This document shows, one piece after another, positions 15,633 through 23,298 of a DNA stretch of 64,000 nucleotides; the stretch's first letter is position 1, and each line of letters begins with the position of its first letter. Origin of the DNA: Chelatococcus sp. (GTDB taxonomy: Bacteria > Pseudomonadota > Alphaproteobacteria > Rhizobiales > Beijerinckiaceae). Both the position numbers and the translations under genes were made by a program. The stretch spans positions 17,085 through 81,084 of the forward strand of contig QFQY01000018.1 in assembly GCA_003248805.1 (NCBI GenBank), in the 5' to 3' direction. Under the pieces are notes generated by a model. That model saw nothing but the letters and a program-made list of their open reading frames with translations, did not search any database and was not told where the DNA came from.

Positions 15633-16462
15633 GCGCCATGCTCCGGCACTTCGTCGATCAGCTTCTCGATGTCGACGACGTATTTCTGGTAGCGCGGATC
15701 GAGCAGGAGTTCGGCGCGCACGCGCGGGCGCGGCAGGTCGATGTCGACCACGGTCTTGATCCGCCCCGGCGACGAGGTCATCACCACCACCTTGTCGGAG
15801 AGATAGACCGCCTCGTCGACGGCATGCGTCACGAACAGCACCGTCTTGCGGTCGCGCTCCCAGATGTCGAGCAGGTCGTTCTGAAGCCGGGTGCGCGTAT
15901 GGGCGTCGAGTGCGCCGAAGGGCTCGTCCATCAGCAGGACCGCCGGATTGTAGGCGAGCGTCCGCACGATGGCGACGCGCTGCTTCATGCCGCCGGAGAG
16001 CTCCTTGGGATAGAAGCCCTCATATTTCGAGAGCCCCACCATGGCGATGAGCTTCCGGGCCTTGTCCTCGGCCTCCGCCTTCGACGCGCCCTGCTGGCGC
16101 AAGCCATAGGCGACGTTGCCGAGCACGGTCTTCCACGGGAAGAGCGCGAATTCCTGGAACACCGGCCCACGATCGGGCCCCGGTCCGGTCACCACCTTGC
16201 CCTGGACGCGGACGGCCCCCTCGGTCGGCTTGACGAAGCCGCCGATGATGTAGAGCAGCGTCGACTTCCCGCAGCCCGAGGGGCCGAGGATCGAGACGAA
16301 GGAGCCATCCGCGATCGACAGGTTGATGTCCGAGATGGCGACATGGCGGCCGCGCCCCGCCGTGGCGAAAGCCTGCGTGACGTGATCGATCTCGATCATC
16401 GTGGCGGCAGCTTCGGTCCGAGGAGCAGCCTCGACCTCGGCACGCGCGAGCGATATCGCCAT
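15629..16462 (-). CDS. ABC transporter ATP-binding protein, NitT/TauT type
   Basis: A 277-residue ATPase with Walker A GPSGCGKST, Q-loop VFQEFALFPW, signature LSGGMKQRVAI, Walker B LLMDEPFGALD and switch His in FVTHAVDEA. It energises import with the two downstream permeases. The frame is open to 16510, but ATG 16462 is preceded by AAGGGAGA at a suitable distance. Upstream, an imperfect site related to the TTTCA-N4-TGAAA palindrome occurs at 16552-16565. Confidence 0.92.
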   Translation of the reverse strand: MAISLARAEVEAAPRTEAAATMIEIDHVTQAFATAGRGRHVAISDINLSIADGSFVSILGPSGCGKSTLLYIIGGFVKPTEGAVRVQGKVVTGPGPDRGPVFQEFALFPWKTVLGNVAYGLRQQGASKAEAEDKARKLIAMVGLSKYEGFYPKELSGGMKQRVAIVRTLAYNPAVLLMDEPFGALDAHTRTRLQNDLLDIWERDRKTVLFVTHAVDEAVYLSDKVVVMTSSPGRIKTVVDIDLPRPRVRAELLLDPRYQKYVVDIEKLIDEVPEHGA

Positions 16463-16551
16463 CGCATCTCCCTTCGCGTCTCCAGGCTCATGGCGAGCCT
16501 GCACCGCCATGAGGCCGGAGTATAGCCGGGGCCTGCCGGATGGGAACTTCC

Positions 16552-16565
16552 TTCAAGCTTAAAAT
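16552..16565. promoter_or_regulatory. Weak TTTCA-N4-TGAAA-like site upstream of the ABC importer operon
   Basis: CTTCA-AGCT-TAAAA has the spacing of the palindromes at 12953 and 19573 but imperfect arms. It lies in an AT-rich patch about 90 nt before the ATPase start codon. Listed because of its position; on its own it is weak. Confidence 0.25.
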
Positions 16566-16624
16566 TTTTGCGCGCCGGCGCGATTTTCGCGCCAGCGACG
16601 GGTGTCTCTCTCCTTAAGCGCTTT

Positions 16625-16719
16625 CCGTCGTGGTCGGGCTCGTCCCGACCATCCGCGTCGTCGTTGGTCGAATGTCGTGTTCGAGACGTGGATGCTCGCC
16701 GCAAGGGCGAGCATGACGG
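16625..16719. repeat. Imperfect palindromic intergenic repeat, family GTCATGGTCGGGCTTGACCC, second copy
   Basis: Two small hairpins, GGTCGGGCTCGTCCCGACC and GCTCGCCGCAAGGGCGAGC, enclosed by CCGTCGT and ATGACGG. The layout matches the element at 2953-3040. It lies between the importer operon and the upstream dehydrogenase gene, both on the minus strand. Confidence 0.75.
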
Positions 16720-16739
16720 CCAGGCTCGGACACCCCCGT

Positions 16740-17645
16740 TCAATCTCCCGCGCTCGCAGCCGGTTCGGACAGCTTGAACACCTCCAGCGCATCGGCCTTC
16801 GGCCCCCGCACCGCCTGCGCGAGCCTGAAGAGCTGCGCCGCGAGCCCGGTCATCGGCACCGGGCTGCCCGTCTCCTGGGCGACGTCGAGCACCGTGTCGA
16901 GATCCTTGAGGATCGTCGCGATATGGCCGATCGGCGGATCGTAGATGCCCTGCGCCATGCGCGGCACGAAGAGCTGCATCGGGATGGAATCGGCGAAGCC
17001 GCCGGCCAGTGCCTCGGGCAGCCGCTTGGCGTCGATGCCGGCGTTGACGGCGAGCCGCGTCGCCTCCGCCAGCACCGTCATCAGGCAACCGGAGACGATC
17101 TGGTTGCAGAGTTTCGTCGTCTGGCCCGCACCCTGCGGCCCCATATGGGTGAAGCGGCGCGCCATCAGCAGCACATAGGGCTTCACGCGCTCGAAATCGG
17201 CCGCCTCGCCCCCCGCCATCACGGCCAGGCTGCCCTCGCCCGCTCCCTTCACCCCGCCGGAGACCGGCGCATCGACCCAGCCCATACCGTTGGCCGCCTT
17301 GAGGCGCGCGCCGATCGAGCGCGCCTTGTCCGGATGGATCGAGGAGAAATCGACGACGATCTTGCCCTCGCCCTTCGCCTCCGCGATGCCGCCCTCGCCG
17401 AAGACCACCTCCTCCACCGCCGAGGCGTCCGTCAGGCACATGAACACGATCTCGGCGGCCTCGGCGGCCGCGCGCGGGCAGGCGGCGGCGAGCGCGCCTT
17501 TCGCGACGGCCGGCTCGGCTTTGGCGGCGGACCGGTTCCAGACGCTGACCGGGAAGCCCGCATCGAGCAGGCGCAGCGTCATCGGCAGGCCCATCAGCCC
17601 GATCCCGAGATAGGCGAGCGGAATCTTGGCGGTCGTCTCGGTCAT
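16740..17645 (-). CDS. NAD(P)-dependent beta-hydroxyacid dehydrogenase, 3-hydroxyisobutyrate dehydrogenase family
   Basis: A 301-residue enzyme with Rossmann motif YLGIGLMGLPMTLRLLDAG, substrate-binding DAPVSGGVKGAGEGSLAVMAGG and the catalytic lysine in GAGQTTKLCNQ. The family oxidises 3-hydroxyisobutyrate, tartronate semialdehyde and similar acids, or reduces semialdehydes. The frame extends upstream across a palindromic repeat, and ATG 17645 is the first start outside it. It lies between the importer and an IlvD/Edd-type dehydratase, suggesting a hydroxy-acid catabolic set, but the exact substrate is unknown. Confidence 0.87.
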   Translation of the reverse strand: MTETTAKIPLAYLGIGLMGLPMTLRLLDAGFPVSVWNRSAAKAEPAVAKGALAAACPRAAAEAAEIVFMCLTDASAVEEVVFGEGGIAEAKGEGKIVVDFSSIHPDKARSIGARLKAANGMGWVDAPVSGGVKGAGEGSLAVMAGGEAADFERVKPYVLLMARRFTHMGPQGAGQTTKLCNQIVSGCLMTVLAEATRLAVNAGIDAKRLPEALAGGFADSIPMQLFVPRMAQGIYDPPIGHIATILKDLDTVLDVAQETGSPVPMTGLAAQLFRLAQAVRGPKADALEVFKLSEPAASAGD

Positions 17646-17673
17646 CGGCGTCTCCAAACTCGTTCGGTCTGCA

Positions 17674-17789
17674 CAGCCCTCATCCTGAGGAGCGCCGCAG
17701 GCGCGTCTCGAAGGATGCTCCAGCGATAGCCGGGACCTCTCCGACCATCCTTCGAGACACCGCTTCGCGGCTCCTCGGGATGAGGACTG
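17674..17789. repeat. Long palindromic intergenic repeat, family CAGCCCT(T/C)ATCCTGAGGAGC, copy 2
   Basis: Nearly the same 116-nt inverted repeat as at 6787-6902: CAGCCCTCATCCTGAGGAGC and CGTCTCGAAGGATG face ATCCTTCGAGACAC and GCTCCTCGGGATGAGGACTG. It separates two minus-strand genes. Confidence 0.9.
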
Positions 17790-17802
17790 AGGGCAGGATG
17801 GC

Positions 17803-19509
17803 TCAATCGAACCACGGCCATTCGGCCGGCCCCTCATGCGTCACCGCCCCGCCGGGCGCCTGGCCCACGACCTTCGCGTATTTCGCCAGCGCTCCCGCGC
17901 GGTGGCGCGGCGGCCGCGGCGTCCAAGCCGCGCGGCGCGCCGCGATCTCCGCCTCGGGAACGAGCAGGTCCATGGTCCGCCCGCCGCCGTCGATGCGGAT
18001 GCGGTCGCCATTGCACACCAGCGCCAGCGGCCCGCCGATGAAGGCCTCCGGCGAGACATAGCCGATGCACATGCCGCGCGTGGCGCCGGAGAAGCGCCCG
18101 TCGGTCACGAGCGCGACCTTCTCGCCCATCTTCTGGCCGTAGATCAGGGCGGTGACGCCGAGCATCTCGCGCATGCCGGGGCCCCCCACCGGCCCCTCGT
18201 TGCGGATGATCAAAACCTCGCCCTCCTCATAGGCGCGGGCGCGCACCGCTTCCGCGCAGCTTTCCTCGTCCTCGAAGACCCGGGCCGGCCCCTCGAACAC
18301 CACGTTCTTCAGCCCCGCCACCTTGATCACCGCGCCATCGGGACAGAGATTGCCCTTGAGGATGGCGACGCCGCCATCGGGCATGATCGGCGCCGAGAGC
18401 GGCTTGACGACCTCGCCGTCAGGCGCCGGCGCGGAAGCGAACTCCTCGGCCAGCGTCCGGCCCGTCACGGTCAGCACCCCGCCATGGAGATGCCCGCCCG
18501 CGATCAGCTCGCGGATGACCACGCCGACGCCGCCGAGATCGTAGACGTCCTTGGCGACGTATTTGCCGCCGGGCCTCAGATTGCCGATCAGCGGCGTGCG
18601 CGCGAAGACCTCGCCGACATCGTCGAGCGTGAAGCGGATGCCGGCCTCGTTGGCGAGCGCCGGCAGATGCAGCGCCGCATTGGTCGAGCCGCCGGTCGCG
18701 GCGACGATGGCGGCGCCATTCTCCAGCGATTGGCGCGTGACGATGTCGCGCGGGCGCGGCCCGCCGCGCTCGAGCATCTCCATGACGAGCCGCCCGGCCT
18801 GGCGCACGAGCTGCGCCCGCTCGGCATAGACACCCGGCACCATCGAGATGTTGGGAAAGGACAGCCCCATCGCCTCCGACACCATCGCCATGGTGTTGGC
18901 GGTGAACTGGCCGGCGCAGGCGCCGATCGTCGGCAGGCAGGCGCGTTCGATCGCCTCCAGCGTCGCCTCGTCCATGTCTCCGGTCGAGACGGCGCCGACC
19001 GCCTCGTAGGAATCCAGCGCCGTCAGGTCCCTGCCCTTGAAGCGGCCGGGCAGCGCGCTGCCGCCATAGATGAAGATCGAGGGCACATTGCAGCGGATCA
19101 TGCCCATCATCACGCCCGGCAGCGTCTTGTCGCAGCCGCCGAAGCCGATCAGCGCGTCATAGGCGAGGCCCTGCATCACGGCCTCGATCGAGTCGGCGAT
19201 GAGCTCGCGCGAGAGCAGCGAGAACTTCATGCCCTCGTGGTTCATGCTGATGCCGTCCGAGACCGAGATCGTCGCGAATTCGCGCGGCGTGCCGCCGGCC
19301 TCCAGGATGCCCTGCTTGGCGGCCTCGACCTGGAAGCCGTGCGTCATGTTGCACGGGGTCTGCTCGCCCTTCATGCTGACGACGCCGACCATGGGCTTGG
19401 CGATGGCCGCGTCGTCGAGCCCCATGGCCCGCATGAAGGCCCGGTGCGGTGTCCTGTCGAGCCCGTCGGTCGTGATGCGCGAACGCCAGCGGCGGTTGGA
19501 TTCGGTCAT
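17803..19509 (-). CDS. IlvD/Edd-family dehydratase (dihydroxy-acid or sugar-acid dehydratase)
   Basis: A 568-residue iron-sulfur dehydratase. Cluster cysteines are visible in PCNMTHGF, GGCDKTLPG and GACAGQFTANTM; the C-terminal motif TDGRFSGATRGMCIGYVSPE carries the catalytic serine. It removes water from 2,3-dihydroxy acids to give 2-oxo acids. Either branched-chain biosynthesis (IlvD) or aldonic-acid catabolism is possible. The neighbouring 3-hydroxyisobutyrate-dehydrogenase-like gene and importer favour catabolism, but length and motifs do not exclude the biosynthetic enzyme. It is divergent from the binding-protein gene at 19647 with a perfect palindrome between them. Confidence 0.88.
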   Translation of the reverse strand: MTESNRRWRSRITTDGLDRTPHRAFMRAMGLDDAAIAKPMVGVVSMKGEQTPCNMTHGFQVEAAKQGILEAGGTPREFATISVSDGISMNHEGMKFSLLSRELIADSIEAVMQGLAYDALIGFGGCDKTLPGVMMGMIRCNVPSIFIYGGSALPGRFKGRDLTALDSYEAVGAVSTGDMDEATLEAIERACLPTIGACAGQFTANTMAMVSEAMGLSFPNISMVPGVYAERAQLVRQAGRLVMEMLERGGPRPRDIVTRQSLENGAAIVAATGGSTNAALHLPALANEAGIRFTLDDVGEVFARTPLIGNLRPGGKYVAKDVYDLGGVGVVIRELIAGGHLHGGVLTVTGRTLAEEFASAPAPDGEVVKPLSAPIMPDGGVAILKGNLCPDGAVIKVAGLKNVVFEGPARVFEDEESCAEAVRARAYEEGEVLIIRNEGPVGGPGMREMLGVTALIYGQKMGEKVALVTDGRFSGATRGMCIGYVSPEAFIGGPLALVCNGDRIRIDGGGRTMDLLVPEAEIAARRAAWTPRPPRHRAGALAKYAKVVGQAPGGAVTHEGPAEWPWFD

Positions 19510-19572
19510 CGCGATCGGGTCCTCGGCAGGCCGGGCGGAAAACGAGGCCCGCGGCAGGCTGGCGCCGCTGGC

Positions 19573-19592
19573 TTATTTCATGCTTGAAATAA
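19573..19592. promoter_or_regulatory. Perfect palindromic operator between ilvD-like and ABC binding-protein genes
   Basis: TTATTTCA-TGCT-TGAAATAA has two perfect 8-nt arms and a 4-nt spacer, midway between divergent genes. It is the strongest member of the TTTCA-N4-TGAAA group in the window, and its position fits control of both genes by one dimeric regulator. Confidence 0.6.
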
Positions 19593-19646
19593 TTCGACGG
19601 CCGAAGGCCGGAAATCAAGTCGGAAAGACTGGCAGAGGGAAACGGT

Positions 19647-20612
19647 ATGAAAAAGCTTGCTCTCGGGGCGCTCGCCGCTCTCGCGCTGACGGCCGGAACC
19701 GCACAGGCCCAGCAGAAGATCCGCGTCGGCTGGACCATCCCCGCCGAGGAATCCAAATACTGGATGATGCGCCGCCCGGCAGAGTTCCCCGATCTCGGCA
19801 AGAGCTACCAGATCGAATGGGTGCAGTTCCAGGGCACCTCGCCGATGACGCAGGCGTTGGCCGCGGGCGCGCTGGATTGTGCCACGCAGGGCGTTCTCTC
19901 CCTTGCCCAGGGCGTCACCGGCGGCAACCTCAAGGCCTATATCGTCGCCCAGCACGTCTTCGAGAAGCCGGGCGGCTTCTCCGTCTACTGGGCGGTGAAG
20001 GACGACTCGCCGGTCAAGACGATCGCCGATCTCAAGGGCAAGACGGTCGGCATCTCCGTTCTCGGTGGCGGCACCTATGGACCGTTCGCCATGCTGCTCA
20101 AGGGCGCGGGCATCGACCCGCAGAAGGACATCAAGCTGGTCGAGGTCGGCTTCGCGCTGTCCGAGGACGCGGTGCGCGCCGGGCGTGTCGACGCGGTCAA
20201 CATGAACCAGCCCTTCGCCGCGCGCGCCGAAGCCAAGGGCGGGCTGCGCAAGCTCTTCGCGCTCAACGAGGCGATGCCGAATATCGTCCACATCCTCGAC
20301 GCCTGCCGCGCCGACTTCGTCGAGAAGAACCCCGAGGCGGTGAAAGCCTATGTGCGCGACCTGACCAAGGGCATGAAGCTCGCCCTCGCCAACCGCGAGG
20401 AGACGCTGAAGGTGGTCTCGGAGGTGCTCAAGGCGCCGGTGCCGGTGCTCGAGACCTATCTGCTCAAGGACAACGATTTCGGGCGCGATCCGGGCGCGGC
20501 GCCGAACTTCCCGGCGATCCAGAAGATGCTCGATATCTATGCCGAGACCGGCATGCTGCCCAAGATGGACGCCGCGCAGTTCAAGGGGCCGATCACCGCG
20601 CCGCTCGAATGA
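19647..20612 (+). CDS. ABC transporter substrate-binding protein, NitT/TauT (NMT1/SsuA-like)
   Basis: A 321-residue periplasmic protein with a clean Sec signal (KKLALGALAALALTAGTAQA, cut before QQKIRV). Features are GTSPMTQALAAGALDCATQG, VLGGGTYGPFAMLLKGAGID and FVEKNPEAVKAYVRDLTKGM, as in taurine/nitrate/aromatic-acid binding proteins. No permease or ATPase is next to it on this strand; the matching three genes lie at 14095-16462, so this is probably their separated binding protein. A perfect palindrome lies about 55 nt before the start codon. Confidence 0.88.
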   Translation: MKKLALGALAALALTAGTAQAQQKIRVGWTIPAEESKYWMMRRPAEFPDLGKSYQIEWVQFQGTSPMTQALAAGALDCATQGVLSLAQGVTGGNLKAYIVAQHVFEKPGGFSVYWAVKDDSPVKTIADLKGKTVGISVLGGGTYGPFAMLLKGAGIDPQKDIKLVEVGFALSEDAVRAGRVDAVNMNQPFAARAEAKGGLRKLFALNEAMPNIVHILDACRADFVEKNPEAVKAYVRDLTKGMKLALANREETLKVVSEVLKAPVPVLETYLLKDNDFGRDPGAAPNFPAIQKMLDIYAETGMLPKMDAAQFKGPITAPLE

Positions 20613-20666
20613 GCCCTTGCGCAGCCGGCGGCCCCTCCGGGCTGCCGGCATGCCGGGCGCTCGGCG

Positions 20667-20753
20667 TCAGCCCTCGATGACCGGAGCGCGCTCGGCCAGT
20701 TCGAGGAAAATGGCCGCGGAGGCCAGCCAGATGATTCCGAGATAGGTGAGCAT
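20667..20753 (-). CDS. Candidate 28-residue membrane microprotein
   Basis: A short frame starting MLTYLGIIWLASAAIFLELA and ending ERAPVIEG, i.e. one transmembrane helix with a short charged tail. It is downstream of the thermonuclease-like gene on the same strand, in a gap otherwise without genes. A GAGCGGG stretch upstream of the ATG is only a weak ribosome-binding signal. Supported by composition alone. Confidence 0.25.
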   Translation of the reverse strand: MLTYLGIIWLASAAIFLELAERAPVIEG

Positions 20754-20860
20754 GTTGGTCCCGCTCGATGGTCTGAGCGGAGATTGCCGGCCACGGCTTT
20801 ATGGCTGATGGCGCAAAAGCCTAAAATTGCTCGCAATCGCCACTTTTTTCGGCGGAGCGA

Positions 20861-21553
20861 TCACGGCAGCGTCGAAACCAGCCGCCATCCTCCCTGCCAG
20901 AGGCCGCGCGCCGCCGCCTGCGCCTGCGCGGCCTCGGCCCCATAAGCGGCCCCGCCGCCCGCCGGCCGTGCCCAGCCCTCGGCGACGAGAAAGCGCGCGA
21001 CATCGACCCGCTCCGCGCCCTCCGCCCCCTCGACGAAGCAGTCCGCCTCCATCTCGGTCGGCGAGATCGCCCGGCGCGGCTGGCAGCTCATGGGCTTGCC
21101 GCCCGCCAGATTGTGCAGCGCGGCCCGCGCCCGGACGCCACAGCCCCAGCGACCGCCGGTGGCATCGAGGCAGACGTCGCGCGCCCTCGGCCCCTCGACG
21201 CCATGGAGGTGGATGGTGAGATCGCGGCGCAGGAAGCTCGTGCCGTCGAGCGAGCGCAGCGGCGGCGGAACATCGAGCGTCGCGAGATGCGACAGGTCGC
21301 CCAGGGGCTGCGCCATCGCCTGCTCGGCGGCGGCGGCATTCGTGCGCGCGACGGTCTTGGCGCTTCCTGCCTCGGCGACGGGGACGGCCGTCCGCGGTTC
21401 GACGACCGCCGCCGGCCGCCGCGCGCCGTCGAGAGCCAGCGTGACGAGGACGCCGCCGACCAGCGCGATGACGACCTGCAGGGCGGCGAACTTCGTGCCG
21501 GGCCGGCGCAATCGGCGCTTAAGGCGAAACAGGAAAGGCGGGAACCGGATCAT
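20861..21553 (-). CDS. Membrane-anchored thermonuclease-like (SNase-fold) protein
   Basis: A 230-residue protein: basic cytoplasmic N-end, one transmembrane helix near residues 22-42 (FAALQVVIALVGGVLVTLAL), an Ala-rich linker and a C-terminal SNase-like OB fold from about residue 90 (LTIHLHGVEGPRARDVCLDA, CGVRARAALHNLAGG, DVARFLVAEGWARP, AQAAARGLWQGGW). The last motifs are typical of the nuclease family, yet the calcium- and phosphate-binding Arg/Glu set of active nucleases is not obvious, so it may be a non-catalytic member. Confidence 0.7.
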   Translation of the reverse strand: MIRFPPFLFRLKRRLRRPGTKFAALQVVIALVGGVLVTLALDGARRPAAVVEPRTAVPVAEAGSAKTVARTNAAAAEQAMAQPLGDLSHLATLDVPPPLRSLDGTSFLRRDLTIHLHGVEGPRARDVCLDATGGRWGCGVRARAALHNLAGGKPMSCQPRRAISPTEMEADCFVEGAEGAERVDVARFLVAEGWARPAGGGAAYGAEAAQAQAAARGLWQGGWRLVSTLP

Positions 21554-21742
21554 GACGACGTGACGGGGCGCAAGCCACTGCCGGGCCCGCCGGGTACGGA
21601 ACGGATCGGCCGGAGCTGCTCATTCCGTCCGGACAGGTGCCGGACCGCTCCCCGCCCGGCGCGAGAGCGCGAGCGCGATCCGTCGTGTCGTTCGAGCGCG
21701 GGACCGCGCGGGTGAGCCTCCGTCACGGCCCTTCGCGATGGT

Positions 21743-23053
21743 CTAGCGCTCGCGGAAGGCGCGCATGACCTGATCGGACAGCGGCTTCAGCAGATAGGAC
21801 ATGACCGTGCGGTCATCCGTCCTGATGAACATCTCGACCGGCATGCCCGGGATGACCCGTACCTCGGTGCCGAGCCGCTTCACCTCATTCGCATCGAGCG
21901 TGCCGCGAACCGTGTAGAACTTCGCGCCCGAGCGCTGGTCCTCCTCGGCATCGGCCGAGATGCGGGAGACCTCGCCCTCCAGTTCCGGCGTGGTGCGCTG
22001 GTTCAGCGAGGTGAAGCGATAGCGCGTGACCGAGCCGAGCCTGACCTGGTCGATGCTCGTGCTCGGCAGCTTGACCTCGATGGCGAAGCGCTCCTCGTTG
22101 GGCACGATCGTCATGAACGGCGTTCCGGGCACGATCACGGCCCCCTTGTTGAACACCTGGAGCTGATTGACGTAGCCCGACTGCGGCGCGCGGATCTCGA
22201 TCCGGTTCAGCTGCTCCTCGGCCGAGGCGCGGCGCTCCCGGAGCTCGACGATCTTCGCCTGCGTGTCGCGCAGCTCCTTGGCCACGTCGCTGCGGGTCTG
22301 CTGGTCGACCTGGAGAATCTGCAGCTCGGTCTCGCTGATCTTGCCCTTCGACTGCGAGATCGCGGCGGCGAGGCGGCCGGCATCGCCCTCGGTGCGGATC
22401 ATGTCGCGCTCGACCACGGTCACGCGGCTGATCGGCACGAGGTTCTTGGCCCACAGCACCCGCGTGCCGGCGAGCTCCTGCTTCATGACCTCGGCTTCGC
22501 GCTTCTTGGCGTTCATCTGCACCGTGAGGCCGTCGACCTCCTCGCGGGTCTGCGCGATGCGCTCGCGCATCTGCGACTTCTGACCCGCCAGGCTGAGCCG
22601 GCGAAGCTCGAACAGGCGCTTCTCGCTTTCCATGATGCGCGCGACCTCGGGATCCCCCTGCTGCTCGAGCAGATCCGGAGAGAAGGTGATCTCGGGCATC
22701 TCGTCGCGCTCGGCCTGGAGGCGCGCCTGCGTCGCCAGCGCCTCGCGCAGGTTCCCGGTCACGATCATGAGGTTGGAGCGCGCCAGCTGCTCGTCGAGCT
22801 TGATGAGCAGGTCGCCTTCCTTGACCAGCGACCCCTCCTTGACGAAGATCTCGCCCACGGTGCCGCCCGTGACGTGCTGGATCTTCTTCGGATTGGATTC
22901 GGCCACCACCTGGCCACCGGCGATCACGGCGCCGGAGATTTCGGTGGAATAGGCCCAGCCGCCGACACCGAAGACCAACGCCGCGCAAACGACCAGACCA
23001 AGCCTCAGATAGCGGCGAACCGACGAGAGCGGGTCGCTTTCATCCCGAGCCAT
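21743..23053 (-). CDS. Type I secretion membrane-fusion (HlyD/PrtE-type) adaptor
   Basis: A 436-residue periplasmic adaptor: short cytoplasmic N-end, transmembrane helix near residues 18-36 (LGLVVCAALVFGVGGWAY), lipoyl-like strand (KKIQHVTGGTVGEIFVKEGS), a long alpha-helical hairpin and a C-terminal segment with ERFAIEVKLPSTSIDQVRLG and RVIPGMPVEMFIRTDDRTVM. It links the inner-membrane ABC exporter to an outer-membrane TolC channel. The frame is open to 23203, but ATG 23053 gives the usual distance to the membrane helix. It is divergent from its presumed partner at 23299; no TolC gene is in the window. Confidence 0.9.
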   Translation of the reverse strand: MARDESDPLSSVRRYLRLGLVVCAALVFGVGGWAYSTEISGAVIAGGQVVAESNPKKIQHVTGGTVGEIFVKEGSLVKEGDLLIKLDEQLARSNLMIVTGNLREALATQARLQAERDEMPEITFSPDLLEQQGDPEVARIMESEKRLFELRRLSLAGQKSQMRERIAQTREEVDGLTVQMNAKKREAEVMKQELAGTRVLWAKNLVPISRVTVVERDMIRTEGDAGRLAAAISQSKGKISETELQILQVDQQTRSDVAKELRDTQAKIVELRERRASAEEQLNRIEIRAPQSGYVNQLQVFNKGAVIVPGTPFMTIVPNEERFAIEVKLPSTSIDQVRLGSVTRYRFTSLNQRTTPELEGEVSRISADAEEDQRSGAKFYTVRGTLDANEVKRLGTEVRVIPGMPVEMFIRTDDRTVMSYLLKPLSDQVMRAFRER

Positions 23054-23298
23054 TGCATCCTGTCCCTGTTGCCGCACCGGCAAGGCTTTTAGCATGGTTT
23101 TCGCCGAGTTGAGAGAGGCAACCATTGCCTTTACGGAAGAGTGAAGCTCCGAAACCGCCATAGGCGAAGCAGACCTTGTCAATTCAGCGCGATCACGCCC
23201 CATAGAATGTTATGGCGCGACGCGGAAACATTCGTTTAAAGGATGCGCGCGAGACTGGCTTGAGCGATCCTCGCCCGGCAATCAAGTAAGGTTCCCTT

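Noticed and set aside
14095..15639. A 514-codon fused permease frame
   Set aside because: The first half is an out-of-frame reading of the other permease; the ATGA overlap at 14850-14853 shows two separate genes.
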